A stretch of 64,000 nt of DNA from Nyssa sinensis (lineage: Eukaryota; Streptophyta; Magnoliopsida; Cornales; Nyssaceae): contig CM018052.1 in NCBI GenBank assembly GCA_008638375.1, forward strand, positions 421,001 to 485,000. Reading direction: 5' to 3'. Every line of letters starts with the position of its first letter. Within the stretch, counting starts at the first letter, position 1. Positions 52,177-64,000 of this stretch are shown here, one piece after another. The translations under genes were made by a program, and so were the position numbers. The notes under the pieces were generated by a model. The model had not been told where the DNA came from, ran no database searches, and was given only the letters and a program-made list of their open reading frames with translations.

Positions 52177-52561
52177 TGTGTCAACTCTGGTGTTACTAAT
52201 CACAATCTGTAATTCGTTGCAGGGGTTTCGGGAGACCAAGCAAATAAGTGATAGAGAGTTTATCTTGCACTTGGGAAAAGAAGCAAAAGTTGTTGCAGTG
52301 TTAGTAGGAGTAGTTAGTTTATGTTTTTCTTCAAATAAGACACTAATACTTTATGATTTCTTATATGTGCCTAGCATTCGAAGGAACTTATTATCAGTTT
52401 CAAGTTTAATAATACAAGGTTATTCAGTTTATTTTAATTCAAATGTTGTTATTAAACATAGTGGTTCTTTTATATGCTCTGGCATAACAGTTAATGGTCT
52501 TTATTTGATTACTCCTAAAATGTATGAGATACATGACACCAAAAAGAATGAACTATCATAA
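52177..52561 (+). pseudogene. copia-1 protease region
   Basis: Copia protease and the following region. The active-site block reads VNSGVTNH, where V-DSG-A/T is expected, so the catalytic Asp is changed to Asn. Then come VVSLCFSSNK, LYDFLYVPSIRRNLLSVSSL and YLITPK, which are typical of the copia protease-to-integrase linker. Stops before 52250 break the frame. Confidence 0.85.
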
Positions 52562-52615
52562 ACTTTGCCACTTAAAAGAAAAGTCTCTTCTACTAATTCA
52601 ACTTATCTTTAGCAC

Positions 52616-53334
52616 TTGAGGCTAGGTCATATTAATTTGGATAAGATTAATAGACTGGTAAAGGAGGATACTTTGTCTTCCTTGATTGTTGAACCACTGC
52701 CAGTCTATATATCATGTTTGGAGGGAAAGATGACCAGAAGACCCTTTGCTTTAAAGGGAAAGAGGGCCAAAGAAGTATTAGAGTTAATCTATACTAATGT
52801 GTGTGGACCCTTAAATGTTAGGGTTAGAGGGGGCTATGAGTATTTCATCACTTTTACTGATGATTACTCTAGATATGGTTATGTCTATTTATTGCACCAC
52901 AAGTCAAAAGCCTTTAAAAAGTTCAAAGAGTTTTGGGGAGAAGTGGAAAAATAATTAGATAGGAGTATAAAATCACTTCGATCTGATCGAGGTGGGGAAT
53001 ATATCTCTAGTAACTTTAGTCAGCATTTGTTGGATAATGGGATTTTATCCCAGTTGGCTGCACTTGGCATGCCTCAGTAGAACGGTGTAGTAGAGAGGAG
53101 AAACATGACACTTTTAAATATGGTAAGGTCAATGATGAGTTATTCTGATTTGCCTATATTCCTTTAGGGGTATGCATTGGAGACAGCGGTATATATTCTG
53201 AACTCAATTCCAACTAAGTCTGTTCCTAAGACTCCAGTAAAGCTTTGGACTCGGCGTAAGCCAAGTTTAAACCACTACTGGATTTGGGGGTGTCCAGCTT
53301 ATGTGCTGAAAGGAAAGAGTAGCAAGTTGGAACT
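52616..53334 (+). pseudogene. copia-1 integrase, truncated
   Basis: Opens with the gag-pre-integrase zinc block (LRLGHINLDKI), then the integrase core. The first catalytic position reads IYTNVCGP, where HTDVCGP is usual (Asp to Asn). The second is present (SDRGGEY near 52985), and the Glu follows in NGVVERRN (near 53085). Stops lie at 52952, near 53078 and near 53166. Sequence ends at GKSSKLE, where it joins an LTR piece, so the rest of integrase, RT and RNase H is deleted. Confidence 0.88.
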
Positions 53335-53605
53335 ATAAGATAATTAAGACTTAATTGACTAATTGGAACCGATCTTAGTGGGACCCACTAGATCCCTTCT
53401 CTTGCCCTAATTAGGTTAAGCCCTATATATATGATATGTAGGGAGCCGTTATCATAAGTTTTTGTGCTAGACAAAAATAAGAGGCAGCTCACTCTCTTGC
53501 GATAAAGTTTTCCTAAGGGAAAAGAGGAGAATACCTAGAGGAATAAGAGAAGAAAGATTGCAGCAATCTCTTCAATAAGCCTTTTTTTAACAATCAAGAT
53601 TAAGA
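53335..53605 (+). mobile_element. copia-1 3' LTR stump
   Basis: Matches the 5' LTR at about 15074-15340 by eye ('cttagtgggacccactagatccc', 'tatatatatgatatgtaggga'). Both ends are lost: the left joins integrase directly, the right joins unrelated E4 leader sequence near 53605. Confidence 0.8.
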
Positions 53606-55291
53606 TAATCACATTTCATAAATGTTCACTTTATAGTCTCGTTCAATCGGTATTTGCCTCCTAATGATCCATTTGTTTTACCCTAAATGACTCACTCAAG
53701 AATCCTTATCTTTCTGATATGTCATCAATCCATCTAGAGTCTCCAACTCCTCACGTTACTATTCATTACGTCTTCCTCAAACCATCTCTTATATATATAT
53801 TTGTTATTAAATCCATTGGCTTTCCACAATTTTACAATTCCAACTCTATGTCACCTTATATTTTTCAAAAGAGAATTAATTGTTGCCCTTGTTCAAATGA
53901 TAGTTTCCCCCACTTCATTGATCTATTCACAGTTTAATAACTTAAGAGTCGTCAACCTCGACATCGGTACAAGTCTTCCCAAGAATCTTTAACCTTTGCC
54001 CTTAAGCATACCATTTTCTTCTAAAAGTCACTATTTATTTGGCCATCTTAATCGTCCAAGAAGCATCAAGGTCAGTCATAGCATAGTCTTTTTCAAAGAC
54101 TATTAACCTTAGTATTTAAACAAGCTATCGTCCTCCAAAAGTCATCGATCATTTAACTATTTAAGCATTGGGCTCTTAGTTCCTTTAAAGATTAAAGATA
54201 TCTAACCGGTTAATAACCGTGTACTTATGTTCTATACTTCATATGCTCTGTGTATATCTTTCATGAATAATGATTTTCTTGTAGTACTCCAAAATCATTT
54301 ATCATCTCAATTTCATGGTTTCTCTAAATGATTTACTACTAGTTCAGTCTTTACGATCATTTAGATTACACTGATCTCTAATTGTTATTCAAAATCATTT
54401 ATCATTTACCTTCATCTAACTTGATAGAGTATTGACTACAATCGCCTCACACTTCATCTTAGATCACAAGATTCACTGAATTTCTTCCTAATATTTCTTC
54501 ATCATGTGTCAGTCTCTTTCCAAAATCATCACATTTCATAAGGTTAATTCTGACAATCTCGCTCAATTAGTAATTCTATTCAAGACTCTATTCGTATTTA
54601 CCTTATCAGGGTCTACTTAGGACTTACTCAAGAATCTTTCATATTTCTGGTACACCATTAAGTTATTTAAAGTATCAACTCCTCCTATAATTATCCATTA
54701 AGTTTCCTTCAGACTATCTCTCATTCAAGCCTCGTTTATTTATCCATAACTTTTATCAAAATTTCCTCAAATATTTCCAGTGTCATTCCTCGAGAATCCT
54801 CCTCGTTTTTCTTTTAAACATATTTCTATTTCCTTAAAGGCAACTAATTACCCAATCATCTCAATTGTTCAAGAATCACCGATAACATATAGTCTTTTCC
54901 CCGATATATAGTATTCATCAATAACAATCTCTCAATGGTATTGAAACAGTTAACAAGTAGCCTAAAGGTTCTGTTTCTAAGTTCAACCTAACAGTAAACG
55001 TGGAACTATAAATCAATTCTCTAGACAATATATGGGCAGATTGTAAGTAACTGAAAAATACCAACGGATACTGGTACAGTAGCCCGATCATCTTCTGGTG
55101 TTAACCTTTCCTGTAAAGGATAATTAGTCAATGTATACGTAGAATAACTGTCAGTGTTCGCATAAAATTCTAGCCTAGTAATGTCAGTATTATCTATCCA
55201 CTAACTCTTAGACTTTAACAATTCTAATACTCTAATCTTATCTCCCATGACTCGATCTTGTCTCCCATGACTCACTAGAACCTAAGACTTT
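53606..55291 (-). other. E4 leader or internal remnant with a diverged ~910-bp duplication
   Basis: Non-coding sequence to the left of the E4 PBS, so the start of the E4 internal region. Two diverged blocks follow the same order: 'aatcacatttcata...ctcgttcaat' at 53613 and 'atcatcacatttcata...ctcgctcaat' at 54525, then 'actcaagaatc', 'catctctta/tcat' and 'agtctttt' matches. No gag or pol was found; the 3' part of E4 is lost at about 53605. Confidence 0.6.
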
Positions 55292-55303
55292 GCTCTGATA
55301 CCA
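55292..55303 (-). other. E4 primer-binding site
   Basis: TGGTATCAGAGC on the minus strand, a perfect tRNA-iMet PBS, three bases from the LTR. Confidence 0.92.
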
Positions 55304-56154
55304 AGCTGTCACGACCCAAAACCCACCCTATGCGGATCTTGTGTCGCGGGGCCGGCCCAATGGCCGTCCCTACTTTTCCCATTCTTTTACCAATGATATC
55401 AGTAAATAATATAAACATGACATTAAAGTGCGGAAGCTTTATTACAATTATTGTTCAAAGACTAAACTTAAACTAACAATAAACTGATCATGAACCACTC
55501 TTAGGTGGTGAGTACATGGGAGAGACTTCATTCATTACTATTATACTCCTCAACTGTCTCCTTAAGCTCTTGATCTCCTACTGTGGTACTGTAACATTCT
55601 CACCTGAAAAATTTGTAAAAGGGGGTGAGCTAATAAAGCCCAGTAAGTAAAAGCCTATTTCAAATACGGGTTATGGATTACATAGGAAAACATGAATTCA
55701 AGATAACATGATAGCCAGTCATGACAATGATTTCAGTTAGCAATAAAGTGCCACAAGGCCAATGAACAGTAAAGCCCAATAATCACAATCAACATGAATA
55801 CTGCGATAGTAAAACGGTCACTGTAATACCCTGACCCAATTTGTAACTGGTCAAGCCATGTAAACATAATTGAATAAAGCCTATTGTTTTTATATTGAAA
55901 ATATGGATGAATGCCAGGGCAAATGAATAGTGGGAAAATTAAATAAATAAATAATAAGAATGGGAAAGAAATAAAAATAGGAATTTGACATGTGGACAAG
56001 ATATATATATATATAGGTATAAATATATAAGTCTATATATGTGAAGGTATATATATGTATCTCAGTTACAATATGTAACTGAATATTAAAAGAGAGGAAT
56101 TGGGAGAGTTGTAGCCGCAGGAAAACTGAAGGGTCTCGGAGAAAAATTAGAGAG

Positions 56155-56186
<32 letters not shown>

Positions 56187-56397
56187 CAATGGGAAGCGTT
56201 AGAACTGAAAACAAAAAGAAAACGTAAAAGAAAAAAAAAATGGAGAAGGAAAGAGGTAGCTCAAGCGGCGATGGTGGTGGTGACAGTTTTGGGTTATCTC
56301 TGTGAGACGGCTAGATTGTATTAAGGGTTGAGGCATTGAGTTACGGTCTTTAGAGGATTTTGTGTGTCAATTTGGTTGGGAAGGTCGTTGGAAATAA

Positions 56398-56570
56398 TGA
56401 ACGGTTGTGGTAATGGGTTGCGGCTACGGCAGGGCACCACAGCCTCCGGAGTGGAAATTCTTGCAAGAGTTTGGGGAACGAACGGCGAGAGAGAAGTTCA
56501 GGAAGTTGATATCATATCAGCCGTTGAATTTGATAAAATTGGAGACCATTTGGCTACCGGAGATAAAGAG
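56398..56570 (+). pseudogene. Captured fragment of a PP2A B55-type regulatory subunit, N-terminus
   Basis: ATG at 56398 (MNG) with the block PPEWKFLQEFGERTA in one frame. After a frameshift the neighbouring frame reads VQEVDIISAVEFDK and GDHLATGD. These blocks are the strongly conserved start of the plant B55 (55 kDa) regulatory B subunit of protein phosphatase 2A, leading into its first WD40 repeat. Similarity stops near 56570. The sequence just upstream (56239-56397) could be the gene's 5' UTR. Only about 55 codons of a roughly 500-residue protein are present, so no function as PP2A subunit is possible. It lies in the transcription sense of the LTR. The following text to 56715 may be a second, unrecognised fragment. 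Confidence 0.85.
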
Positions 56571-58060
56571 AACTTCAGTTCGGGGTTCCATGTCGAGAAG
56601 AGACAGTCATCACTGGTTCTATGCTGGCAGCGTAAGGAACTCATCTTGGCTTCGGCTTGGAGGTGTTGAGGAGCTGCATTTTTATATGCAATTCTCCAAT
56701 TCGTTCTTGTCATGAGGGTGCATCACACAAGTAATGACTTACTGTATTAATCTCTGATCTTTTGAATTTTCTTGCGTGTAATTTTCCTTTTCCTAAGGGT
56801 CTTTGTGGTTTAGACAAATTGTTTCCAACTAAAAATGAACTAGAAACGAGTAAGAAAACAGAAATTACAGAGAAAGAATTCAAATTGAGTGGTGTAATTT
56901 TGATGTGATAAACTTTGTTTAAATCATGGGGAGTTCATCCTCTTGGGTGCAGGAAATTTCTAGAATTAAAATTGGATCAAAACCGTAGGAGAAAACGGGG
57001 AAAAACGGAAGGGAAAGGGGCTGCCGGAAAGCCGCACAGCCCCTGGTGCGCTACTGTTCCGGTTAATTTGGGAGTGCTCCGGTACTTCGATTTGAAATCC
57101 GACAGTAGATTTGAGTTGTCCATGATCTGTAGGTGTGAACCGCACTGAAAAACGTGAGAAAATCCGTCGTCGGCAAGTCGCCGTTGACGGAGAAGACAAC
57201 CAAAACGCTGGGAAGTGTTGCTGTGCGACTGGACTTTGTGATTTTATTTGGTCCAAACCGGGTCGGGTCTGACCCGACCCACCCATTCAGATGACTGTCC
57301 AACACTTGTACTTCATGAGTAAATTTTTAAATTTGAGTTTAGATAGTGTTTGGTTAGAAAGGAGAGCTATCCAATGGTTGGGTTAAACTTGAACAGGAAA
57401 TTAAAAAAAAAATAATAATAACGAGGAATGGAAAATTTATATGGGCAGTGAATTGAACCTGTGACCAAAGGAGAAAGGGGAAGAAACTTAACCACTGTGC
57501 CACCAAGGGACATGTGGTCTGTTTGGACTCAAATACTATACGTATTAGCTAGATTAATTAATTTAAATAAGTGATTTAAATTAATAAATTTTAAATTTAA
57601 TTTCGACGCCTAAATTAGTAGAACGAATAATGAAAACTTACTATTTTGGACCCTCTAAATTTAATAGTGAGGTCCGTTTTACGAGACAGAGTCCCGAAAA
57701 GATAAAATAACCGTGGAATGCCAAAATGACTAAAATACCCCTACGTCGAAGGTTAGTCAAACAGACTCCGATTTAGTTAAGTAAATAGTGAATTTTTATT
57801 AATTCAAACCTACTGGACTCAACGGTGAAGTCCAAATTATGAAAATAGAACCCAAAAAGTAGACACACGTAAATGACCATTTTGCCCTTGGGTAACTTAA
57901 GTTTAAAATGGGAAACTGTAAAGCATAAATTAGTAAAAGAAATATTTAAAGTAGCGAGGCATAAATTTGATAAATGATGTGAAAGCTGAAACACGTTTAT
58001 TGATTTATAGGCAAGTCAAAAGGAAAGGAGAAAGTCACCGGATATTAGGACACTGATAAG

Positions 58061-58882
58061 GTAAGTGGATTTCTATCTTTTATACGTGGTTTTCCAAGCC
58101 ACGATCTTTCTATACTGCTAATTTTGTACTCATGTATTTATACCCACTGTTATTGTTCCCACCATGGATATTGTTCTACCTGGTGGATGTCTATTGGTTG
58201 ATGGTTCATGGCTTGATTCATTGTGTTGATGTTATTCGTTATATGCTTATGTTATGATGTTCCATGTTTTGCACACCTCATATGGAATACGATATAATCC
58301 TGATTTATGGTAAATGCTGGGTCTTGTGCTCAGACACATTACCCTTCTGATGCTATCTGATTGACTGGACCTACGGGTCAAACAGACATGTGCCAATGAT
58401 GGCGTTTTTACGCAGTGAGTTTTAATGGTATTTTATATGCCTTCATGTTAAAGGGGGTATGCCGGGCCCCAAAAGACCGAGGGTCTGCCAAACCCTGAAC
58501 AGAGTAAATGCATCGTTCATGTTGACTGTTATGTGATGTTCATTGATTCATGTGATGTTTCATTTCACTACAAATAGTTCCATGTTGATAGTATCTTTAT
58601 TCATTTGACTCGATTGAGATCATTCCATTGTGGCAGTACATTTACATCGATTGTGAACGTTAAATGTTCCCATATTCATGTTATATCACTGTTCTTATTG
58701 GGTTATCATGCCTTACTCTTCATTGGCCATTTTGGCACCTTACTGTTGACTGAAATTGTTTCCATGACTGGCTATCATGTTCATCTATGATCCTATATGT
58801 TCCACGATTACTCTAACCCCGTATTTGAGATAGGCGTTTACTTACTGAGTTTGTAGCTCACCCCTTACTAAATTTTTTTCAG
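58061..58882 (+). other. Probable leader intron of the solo LTR
   Basis: GTAAGT donor and a T-rich TTTTTTTCAG acceptor with the conserved hairpin just before it. The mirrored E4 LTR has the same signals at 59591 and 55604 (minus). Confidence 0.55.
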
Positions 58883-59043
58883 GTGAAAATGTTACAGAAC
58901 CACAGTAGGAGTTCAGAAGCATAGGAAGACAGTTGAGGAGCATGATAGTAATGAATGAAGTCTCTCCCATGTACTCACCACCTAAGAATGGTTTAGGATC
59001 AGTTTATTGTTAGTTTGAAGTTTAGTCTTTGAACAATAATTGT

Positions 59044-59049
59044 AATAAA
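59044..59049 (+). terminator. Polyadenylation signal in the solo LTR
   Basis: AATAAA followed at once by GCTTCCGC, a motif found about 100-200 bases before the 3' end of nearly all LTRs here. The minus-strand twin is at 55443-55438 in the E4 LTR. Confidence 0.55.
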
Positions 59050-60292
59050 GCTTCCGCACTTTAATGTCATGTTTATATTATTTACTGATATCATTGGTAA
59101 AAGAATGAAAAAAAGTAGGGACAGCCATTGGGTCGGCCCCGCGACAAGAGATCCGCATAGGGTGGGTTTTGGGTCGTGACAGTCACAGTCAAACATAATT
59201 AATGAGTGAACAGTTAACATCAATGCATATGAAATGCCCTCGTAACTCTATATGTAAGAAAACCCCCATCACCATATGTCCGATCATGGATTTGACCCGT
59301 AGGTCCCGTCAATCGGCCCATAGGTCCAGTCAATCAATAAAAACACTCCCATCACCATTTGTCCATTTACAGTCTCAACATGCAATGTATGAACCAACAT
59401 GACATGCATACAATGATAAACGTTAGTACATTGCATCAAATCATGAGATATCAGTCAATAGGCCTCCACCAGATAGGACAATATCAATGGCGGGAACAAT
59501 AACAGTAGATACATACATGAGTACAAGTCTTGGCAGTAGTAGAAAGATCGTGGCTTGGAAAACCACATATAAGAGATAGGAATCCACTTACATTATTAGT
59601 GTCCTAGTATTCCGTGACTTTCTCCTTTCCCTTTGACTTGCCTATACATCAATAAACATGTCTTAGTTCTACTATCATTTATCAATTTGTACATCTCACT
59701 ACTTTAAGTATCTTTTTTACTCATTTACTTTTACGTCTTTCAATTTGATCTAATTTACCCAAGAGTAAAATGGTCTTTTCTGTATCTCTATTTTTTTTTT
59801 GGGTTTTGTTTTCACAATTTGGACTTCACCGTTGAGTCCAGAAGGTTCGAAATAATAAAATTTTACTATTTATTTAATTAAATCGGTGTCCGTTTGACTC
59901 ACCTTCGATTTAGGAGTATTTTGGGTCATTTCTCTCATTTTTAATTAATTAAATAATATTTTATTCATTTAGGGTCAACTCCTAATTACCCATAAGTTCT
60001 GAGTCAATTTGTAATACAGTCCCACATTTAAACTGATAATTTACATCAGTCAAAAACATCCCTCCAATAAAACCTGAAGCACTTAACAAGTTGACAACAA
60101 CAGTGTTATTGCCATATCCACCCTATCCCTTCTACCATCACGGGAGAGCACAATAAACATTCCTCTTATTGTTTACCAAAAAAAAATAAAGTTTATCCTT
60201 ATTGCTCCAATATATTTTGGGTACCACTTCTGTCTAAAATAACTAACCTGTATACAAGCTTCCATTGTAATACCATATTGAACTCAAAAATC

Positions 60293-60293
<1 letters not shown>

Positions 60294-60370
<77 letters not shown>
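60294..60370. repeat. (TTA)n microsatellite, about 25 units
   Basis: A nearly pure 77-base trinucleotide run inside the E4 LTR, next to the captured gene segment. Length suggests it is still unstable. Confidence 0.97.
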
Positions 60371-60647
60371 CTATTTTTTTTTAAAGATGTAACTTAGAAA
60401 CTGGGGAATAAGATGAGAACAATACCAACAGCTAAGATGCAGTTGCAGCGTCTACACAGGCGCTCCAGGATGTTGTGCAGCAGGTCAAAACGATAGGGAG
60501 CACATCATATTTTCATCCTGTTCTTTCCATCGCCGAACAATGACAGCGACAGCATTCCTTTGGCTTCACCCATTTAGTCCTCCCATCAAACACGCTCCTC
60601 ACTTTAGGCCTATTAACACCTGGGCAAGCGTGGTCCTTCCTGTTCTA

Positions 60648-61310
<663 letters not shown>

Positions 61311-61944
61311 ACTGCTCTGCTTTATCTCCGAAATGACTAGATTGGTAATTAAAAGAAGGATTACAGCTATGCTGCTTCTCTCTCTCTCTAACCATAATCA
61401 CCCCCCTTCAACGCACGCTTCCTCTCCCTCTTTAATCCTTTCAGTTACGCCCCATCATCCCTTGATCCTTTTTTTTTTCTCGGTGGTTTTCATTTCAACC
61501 CAACGCATGGGATCCCCTGCACCCCTGCACTTCCCTTTTTTCTTTTCTTTTCCTTTTTTTTTTTCAGTTACGTGTAACTAATGCGCATTTACCTTCACAT
61601 TTCCATAGATATATATATATATATATAGACACACACACATATATATATATTTCAAATTCCATTTTTTTTTCTTTCTAATTCTTATTTTATTTTTATTTTA
61701 TCTTCTATTTTATTTTATTTATTCATTTATTTATTTATTATTATCATTTTTTTCTTTATAACTTTTCTTTTTCTTTTATCACTATTCGTTTGCCCTGGCT
61801 TGTTCGAGCTTCGCCAGATATTCTCCGTATATTCGAAACAATTTCAACTCCAACTCATCCATTTCATTTGACATTATAACATAAAGCCCTATTGACTCGG
61901 GTTTACACGGTTCGTTCGGTTACAATTTGGGTTGGAGTATTACA

Positions 61945-62692
61945 CGTACAGTTACAGTGTACACAGAGCAGTATCCATACAGCCCGAGCGGATCTGAATA
62001 CTAGCTCAGGGGGTAGCCGGGCCCCACCAGTGCATCTCAGTTTTAGTTGATATCACTATCCTTTATTGTTGATATTCATAGCTTGATCATGTTATATTGT
62101 TATTGACTGATCATGAGATTTTACAGCTTTCAGTACAGTGCTTACATTTCATACTTGATATAGCTCATGACTGTAGCAGTATGATATTGTTGGCATAGCA
62201 GTTTCATTTCCTTATCATTTGACTTCCATCATTTGATATTGAGTATATTATTCATTGACTAGCTAGTATTCTTTATACCCATGTGCACATGGCAGAGTAA
62301 AGGACTACTTACTGAGTTTTCATATCTCATTAGAATACTACACAACATTTGACTTGCAGGCACAGATATCGAGGACAAACAGTAAGGCTTGATAGCTAGA
62401 GGTGGACATTCATTTTTGAAGTTGTAGTGTAATACTTAGTACAGACAGTCTTATAGCTCTCCCATGTTATCCACGTCTGGGGAATGAACAGTTGTATTAA
62501 GAATTTTGTATTCCACATTTTGTAAACATTTTATAAATCACATGCAGCATTTATTTATTCATTTCCACATTTTAGTTGTTGCATGTTAGTAGCACTGATT
62601 GTGTTGCAAGTTGAGACCCTTGGTTCGACAAGCAGCGTCGGATCGGGTGCGCGACACTAGATTTGCATAGGATGGGGTCTCGGGTCGTGACA
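61945..62692 (+). mobile_element. 3' part of a family-B LTR
   Basis: Ends CTCGGGTCGTGACA at 62692 and includes the hairpin-acceptor block (TGAGTTTTCATATCTCA near 62315; acceptor TTGCAG near 62360), and the 'gcatagga-tgggg' end block. Its left part is cut off by E4, which ends at 61944. It is inserted in copia-2 gag (copia sequence resumes AAGGGTATT at 62693), but its left flank is missing so no TSD can be shown. Confidence 0.8.
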
Positions 62693-63018
62693 AAGGGTAT
62701 TATCAAAATCCATCCTAGTACTCGTGTGGCTGAGGGTTCTTCTTTTAAGCCCAAGCCCAAAGGCAAGGGCAAGTGGAAGAAGAAACAGAACCTAAAAAAC
62801 TCCAAGGAAAATATGGGTCCTAAAGGGGGTGTTAGAAAAAAGAGAAAGAGGCAACCACAGGGGCAACCACTAAGCCCAAAGGAAAGTGTTTCCACTGCGG
62901 AGTCATAGGGCATTGGAAGAGAAACTGTCCAGATTATCTAGCCAAGAAAAAGAACACAGGTATAATCGAATCACTTGTTATTGAAGTAAGCTATATAGCG
63001 GGTACTTCAGATTCCTGA
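62693..63018 (+). pseudogene. copia-2 gag, C-terminal part
   Basis: Matches copia-1 gag from the linker (GIIKIHPSTRVAEG) through the basic region to the zinc knuckle. The knuckle (CFHCGVIGHWKRNC) keeps its Cys and His residues, unlike copia-1. A frameshift near 62845 separates linker and knuckle. It ends with a stop near 63016, as in copia-1. Confidence 0.88.
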
Positions 63019-63358
63019 TGTGTAGACTCCGGTGCAACTAAGTACATGTGTAATTCGTTGTAGGGGTATAAAGAGACCAGACGGGTAAGTGATGGAGAGA
63101 TTATCTTGCATTTGGGAACAGAAGCAAAAGTTGTTGAGGTGTCAGTAGGAGTAGTTAGTTTATGTTTTTCTTCAAATAAGATGCTAGTACTTTATGATTG
63201 CCTATATGTACCTGGCATTAGAAGGAACTTATTATTAGTTTCAAGTTTAATAAAACAAGGTTATTCAGTTTATTTTAATTCAAATATTGTTATTAAACAT
63301 AGTGGTTCTTTTATATGCTCAGACACAACAGTTAATGGTCCTTTAATTGATTACTCCT
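63019..63358 (+). pseudogene. copia-2 protease region
   Basis: Active-site block VDSGAT intact, followed after stops by VVSLCFSSNK and LYDCLYVPGIRRNLL. A frameshift near 63340 ends the open stretch. Better preserved at the active site than copia-1. Confidence 0.85.
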
Positions 63359-63450
63359 AAGATATATGAGATACATGATACCGAAAAGAAGAACCATCAC
63401 AAACTTTACCACTTAAAAGAAAAGTTTCTTCTACTAATTTAACTTATCTT

Positions 63451-63990
63451 TGGCACTTGAGGCTAGGTCATATTAATATGGATAGGATTAATAGACTAGT
63501 AAAGGAGGGTACTTTGTCTTCCTTGGTTGTTGAACCACTACCGGTCTGTATATCTTATTTGGAGGGAAAGATGACCAGAGAACCCTTTGTTTCAAAGGGA
63601 AACAGGGCCAAAGAAGTATTAGAGTTAATCCATACTGATGTGTGTGGACCCTTAAATATTAGGGCTAGAGGGGGCTATGAGTATTTCATCACTTTTACTA
63701 ATGATTACTCTAGATATGGTTATGTCTATCTATTACACTATACGTTAGAAGCCTTTGAAAAGTTCAAAGAGTTTTGGGCATAAGTAGAAAAGCAATTAGA
63801 TAGGAGCATAAAATCACTTTGATCTAATCAAAGTGGGGAATATCTCTCTAGTGACTTCAGTCGGCATTTGTTGGATAATGGGGTTTTATCCCAGTTGTTT
63901 GCACCTAGCATGCCTCAACAGAACGATGTAGCAGAGAGGAGAAACATAACACTTTTAGATATGGTAAGGTCAATGATGAGTTATTCTGAT
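63451..63990 (+). pseudogene. copia-2 integrase, incomplete at the window end
   Basis: Gag-pre-integrase block LRLGHINMDRI, then IHTDVCGP with the first catalytic Asp intact. The second catalytic block reads SNQSGEY, where SDRGGEY is expected (Asp lost), and the Glu block is NDVAERRN. Stops follow FKEFWA and KSL. Sequence departs from copia-1 after about 63990, perhaps another insertion starting at the window edge. Confidence 0.88.
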
Positions 63991-64000
63991 AAGCACAAGA

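Larger units (their letters stand above)
55822..59181 (+). mobile_element. Solo LTR (family B, 3360 bp) inside the E4 LTR, opposite direction
   Basis: Starts TGTAATACCCTGACCC, ends GGGTCGTGACA, and has a perfect TSD GTCAC (55817-55821 and 59182-59186). Its 3' 520 bp and its intron are nearly the mirror image of the E4 LTR, so it is the same subfamily. It carries a fragment of a PP2A B55 gene about 0.58 kb from its start, in sense orientation. Modules at 57640-57900, donor GTAAGT (58061), hairpin TGAGTT-TGT-AGCTCA (58845-58860) and acceptor (58881-58882). Confidence 0.93.

Overview
The window is repeat-rich plant DNA, most likely pericentromeric or other heterochromatin of a flowering plant. 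I see no intact host gene, no rRNA or tRNA gene and no CRISPR. Nearly every base can be assigned to LTR retrotransposons nested in one another, mainly Ty3/gypsy elements of chromovirus (Tekay/Del-like) type with very long LTRs (2 to 5.5 kb), plus two copies of one Ty1/copia family. I assigned the nest by pairing LTR ends (TG...CA), 5-bp target-site duplications (TSDs), primer-binding sites (PBS), polypurine tracts (PPT) and interrupted reading frames.  Left nest (1-14187): an old gypsy element (gypsy-0: LTR piece to 13606, PBS, broken gag at 14010-14187) was hit by gypsy-1 (plus strand; RNase H at 1-228, integrase at 9685-11137, 3' LTR 11187-13147). The gypsy-1 pol was hit by a minus-strand solo LTR (229-9679, TSD GCTTG). 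That LTR was hit by a 5.5-kb solo LTR (3623-9095, TSD TGAAA).  Central nest (14188-53605): copia-1 (5' LTR, PBS, gag, protease, part of integrase, 3' LTR stump) is cut inside gag by a 33.6-kb block, E2 (17833-51480, minus, TSD CTATC/CTATA). E2 keeps gag but has lost pol. It holds three solo LTRs (20765-24050, TSD TTAAT; 27136-32171, TSD AACAC; 32381-35492, TSD GGGAT) and one full-length gypsy element, E3 (36083-47652, minus, TSD CATAC). The E3 gag-pol frame is unshifted over 1,624 codons but carries 12 stops.  Right nest (53606-64000): the leader and 5' LTR of a minus-strand element E4 (PBS 55292-55303, LTR 55307-61944), a same-family solo LTR inserted inside it in the opposite direction (55822-59181, TSD GTCAC), an LTR tail (61945-62692) and copia-2 (62693 to the window end).  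The most interesting point is that these long LTRs are compound. All complete copies of the long-LTR families seem to carry a leader intron with a conserved hairpin before the 3' splice site. Two LTRs of one subfamily carry different captured host-gene fragments at about the same LTR position and in sense orientation: a PP2A B55 regulatory-subunit start (56398-56570) in one, and a fusion of an At4g15545-like coiled-coil gene with the 26S proteasome ATPase RPT3 (60648-61310) in the other.
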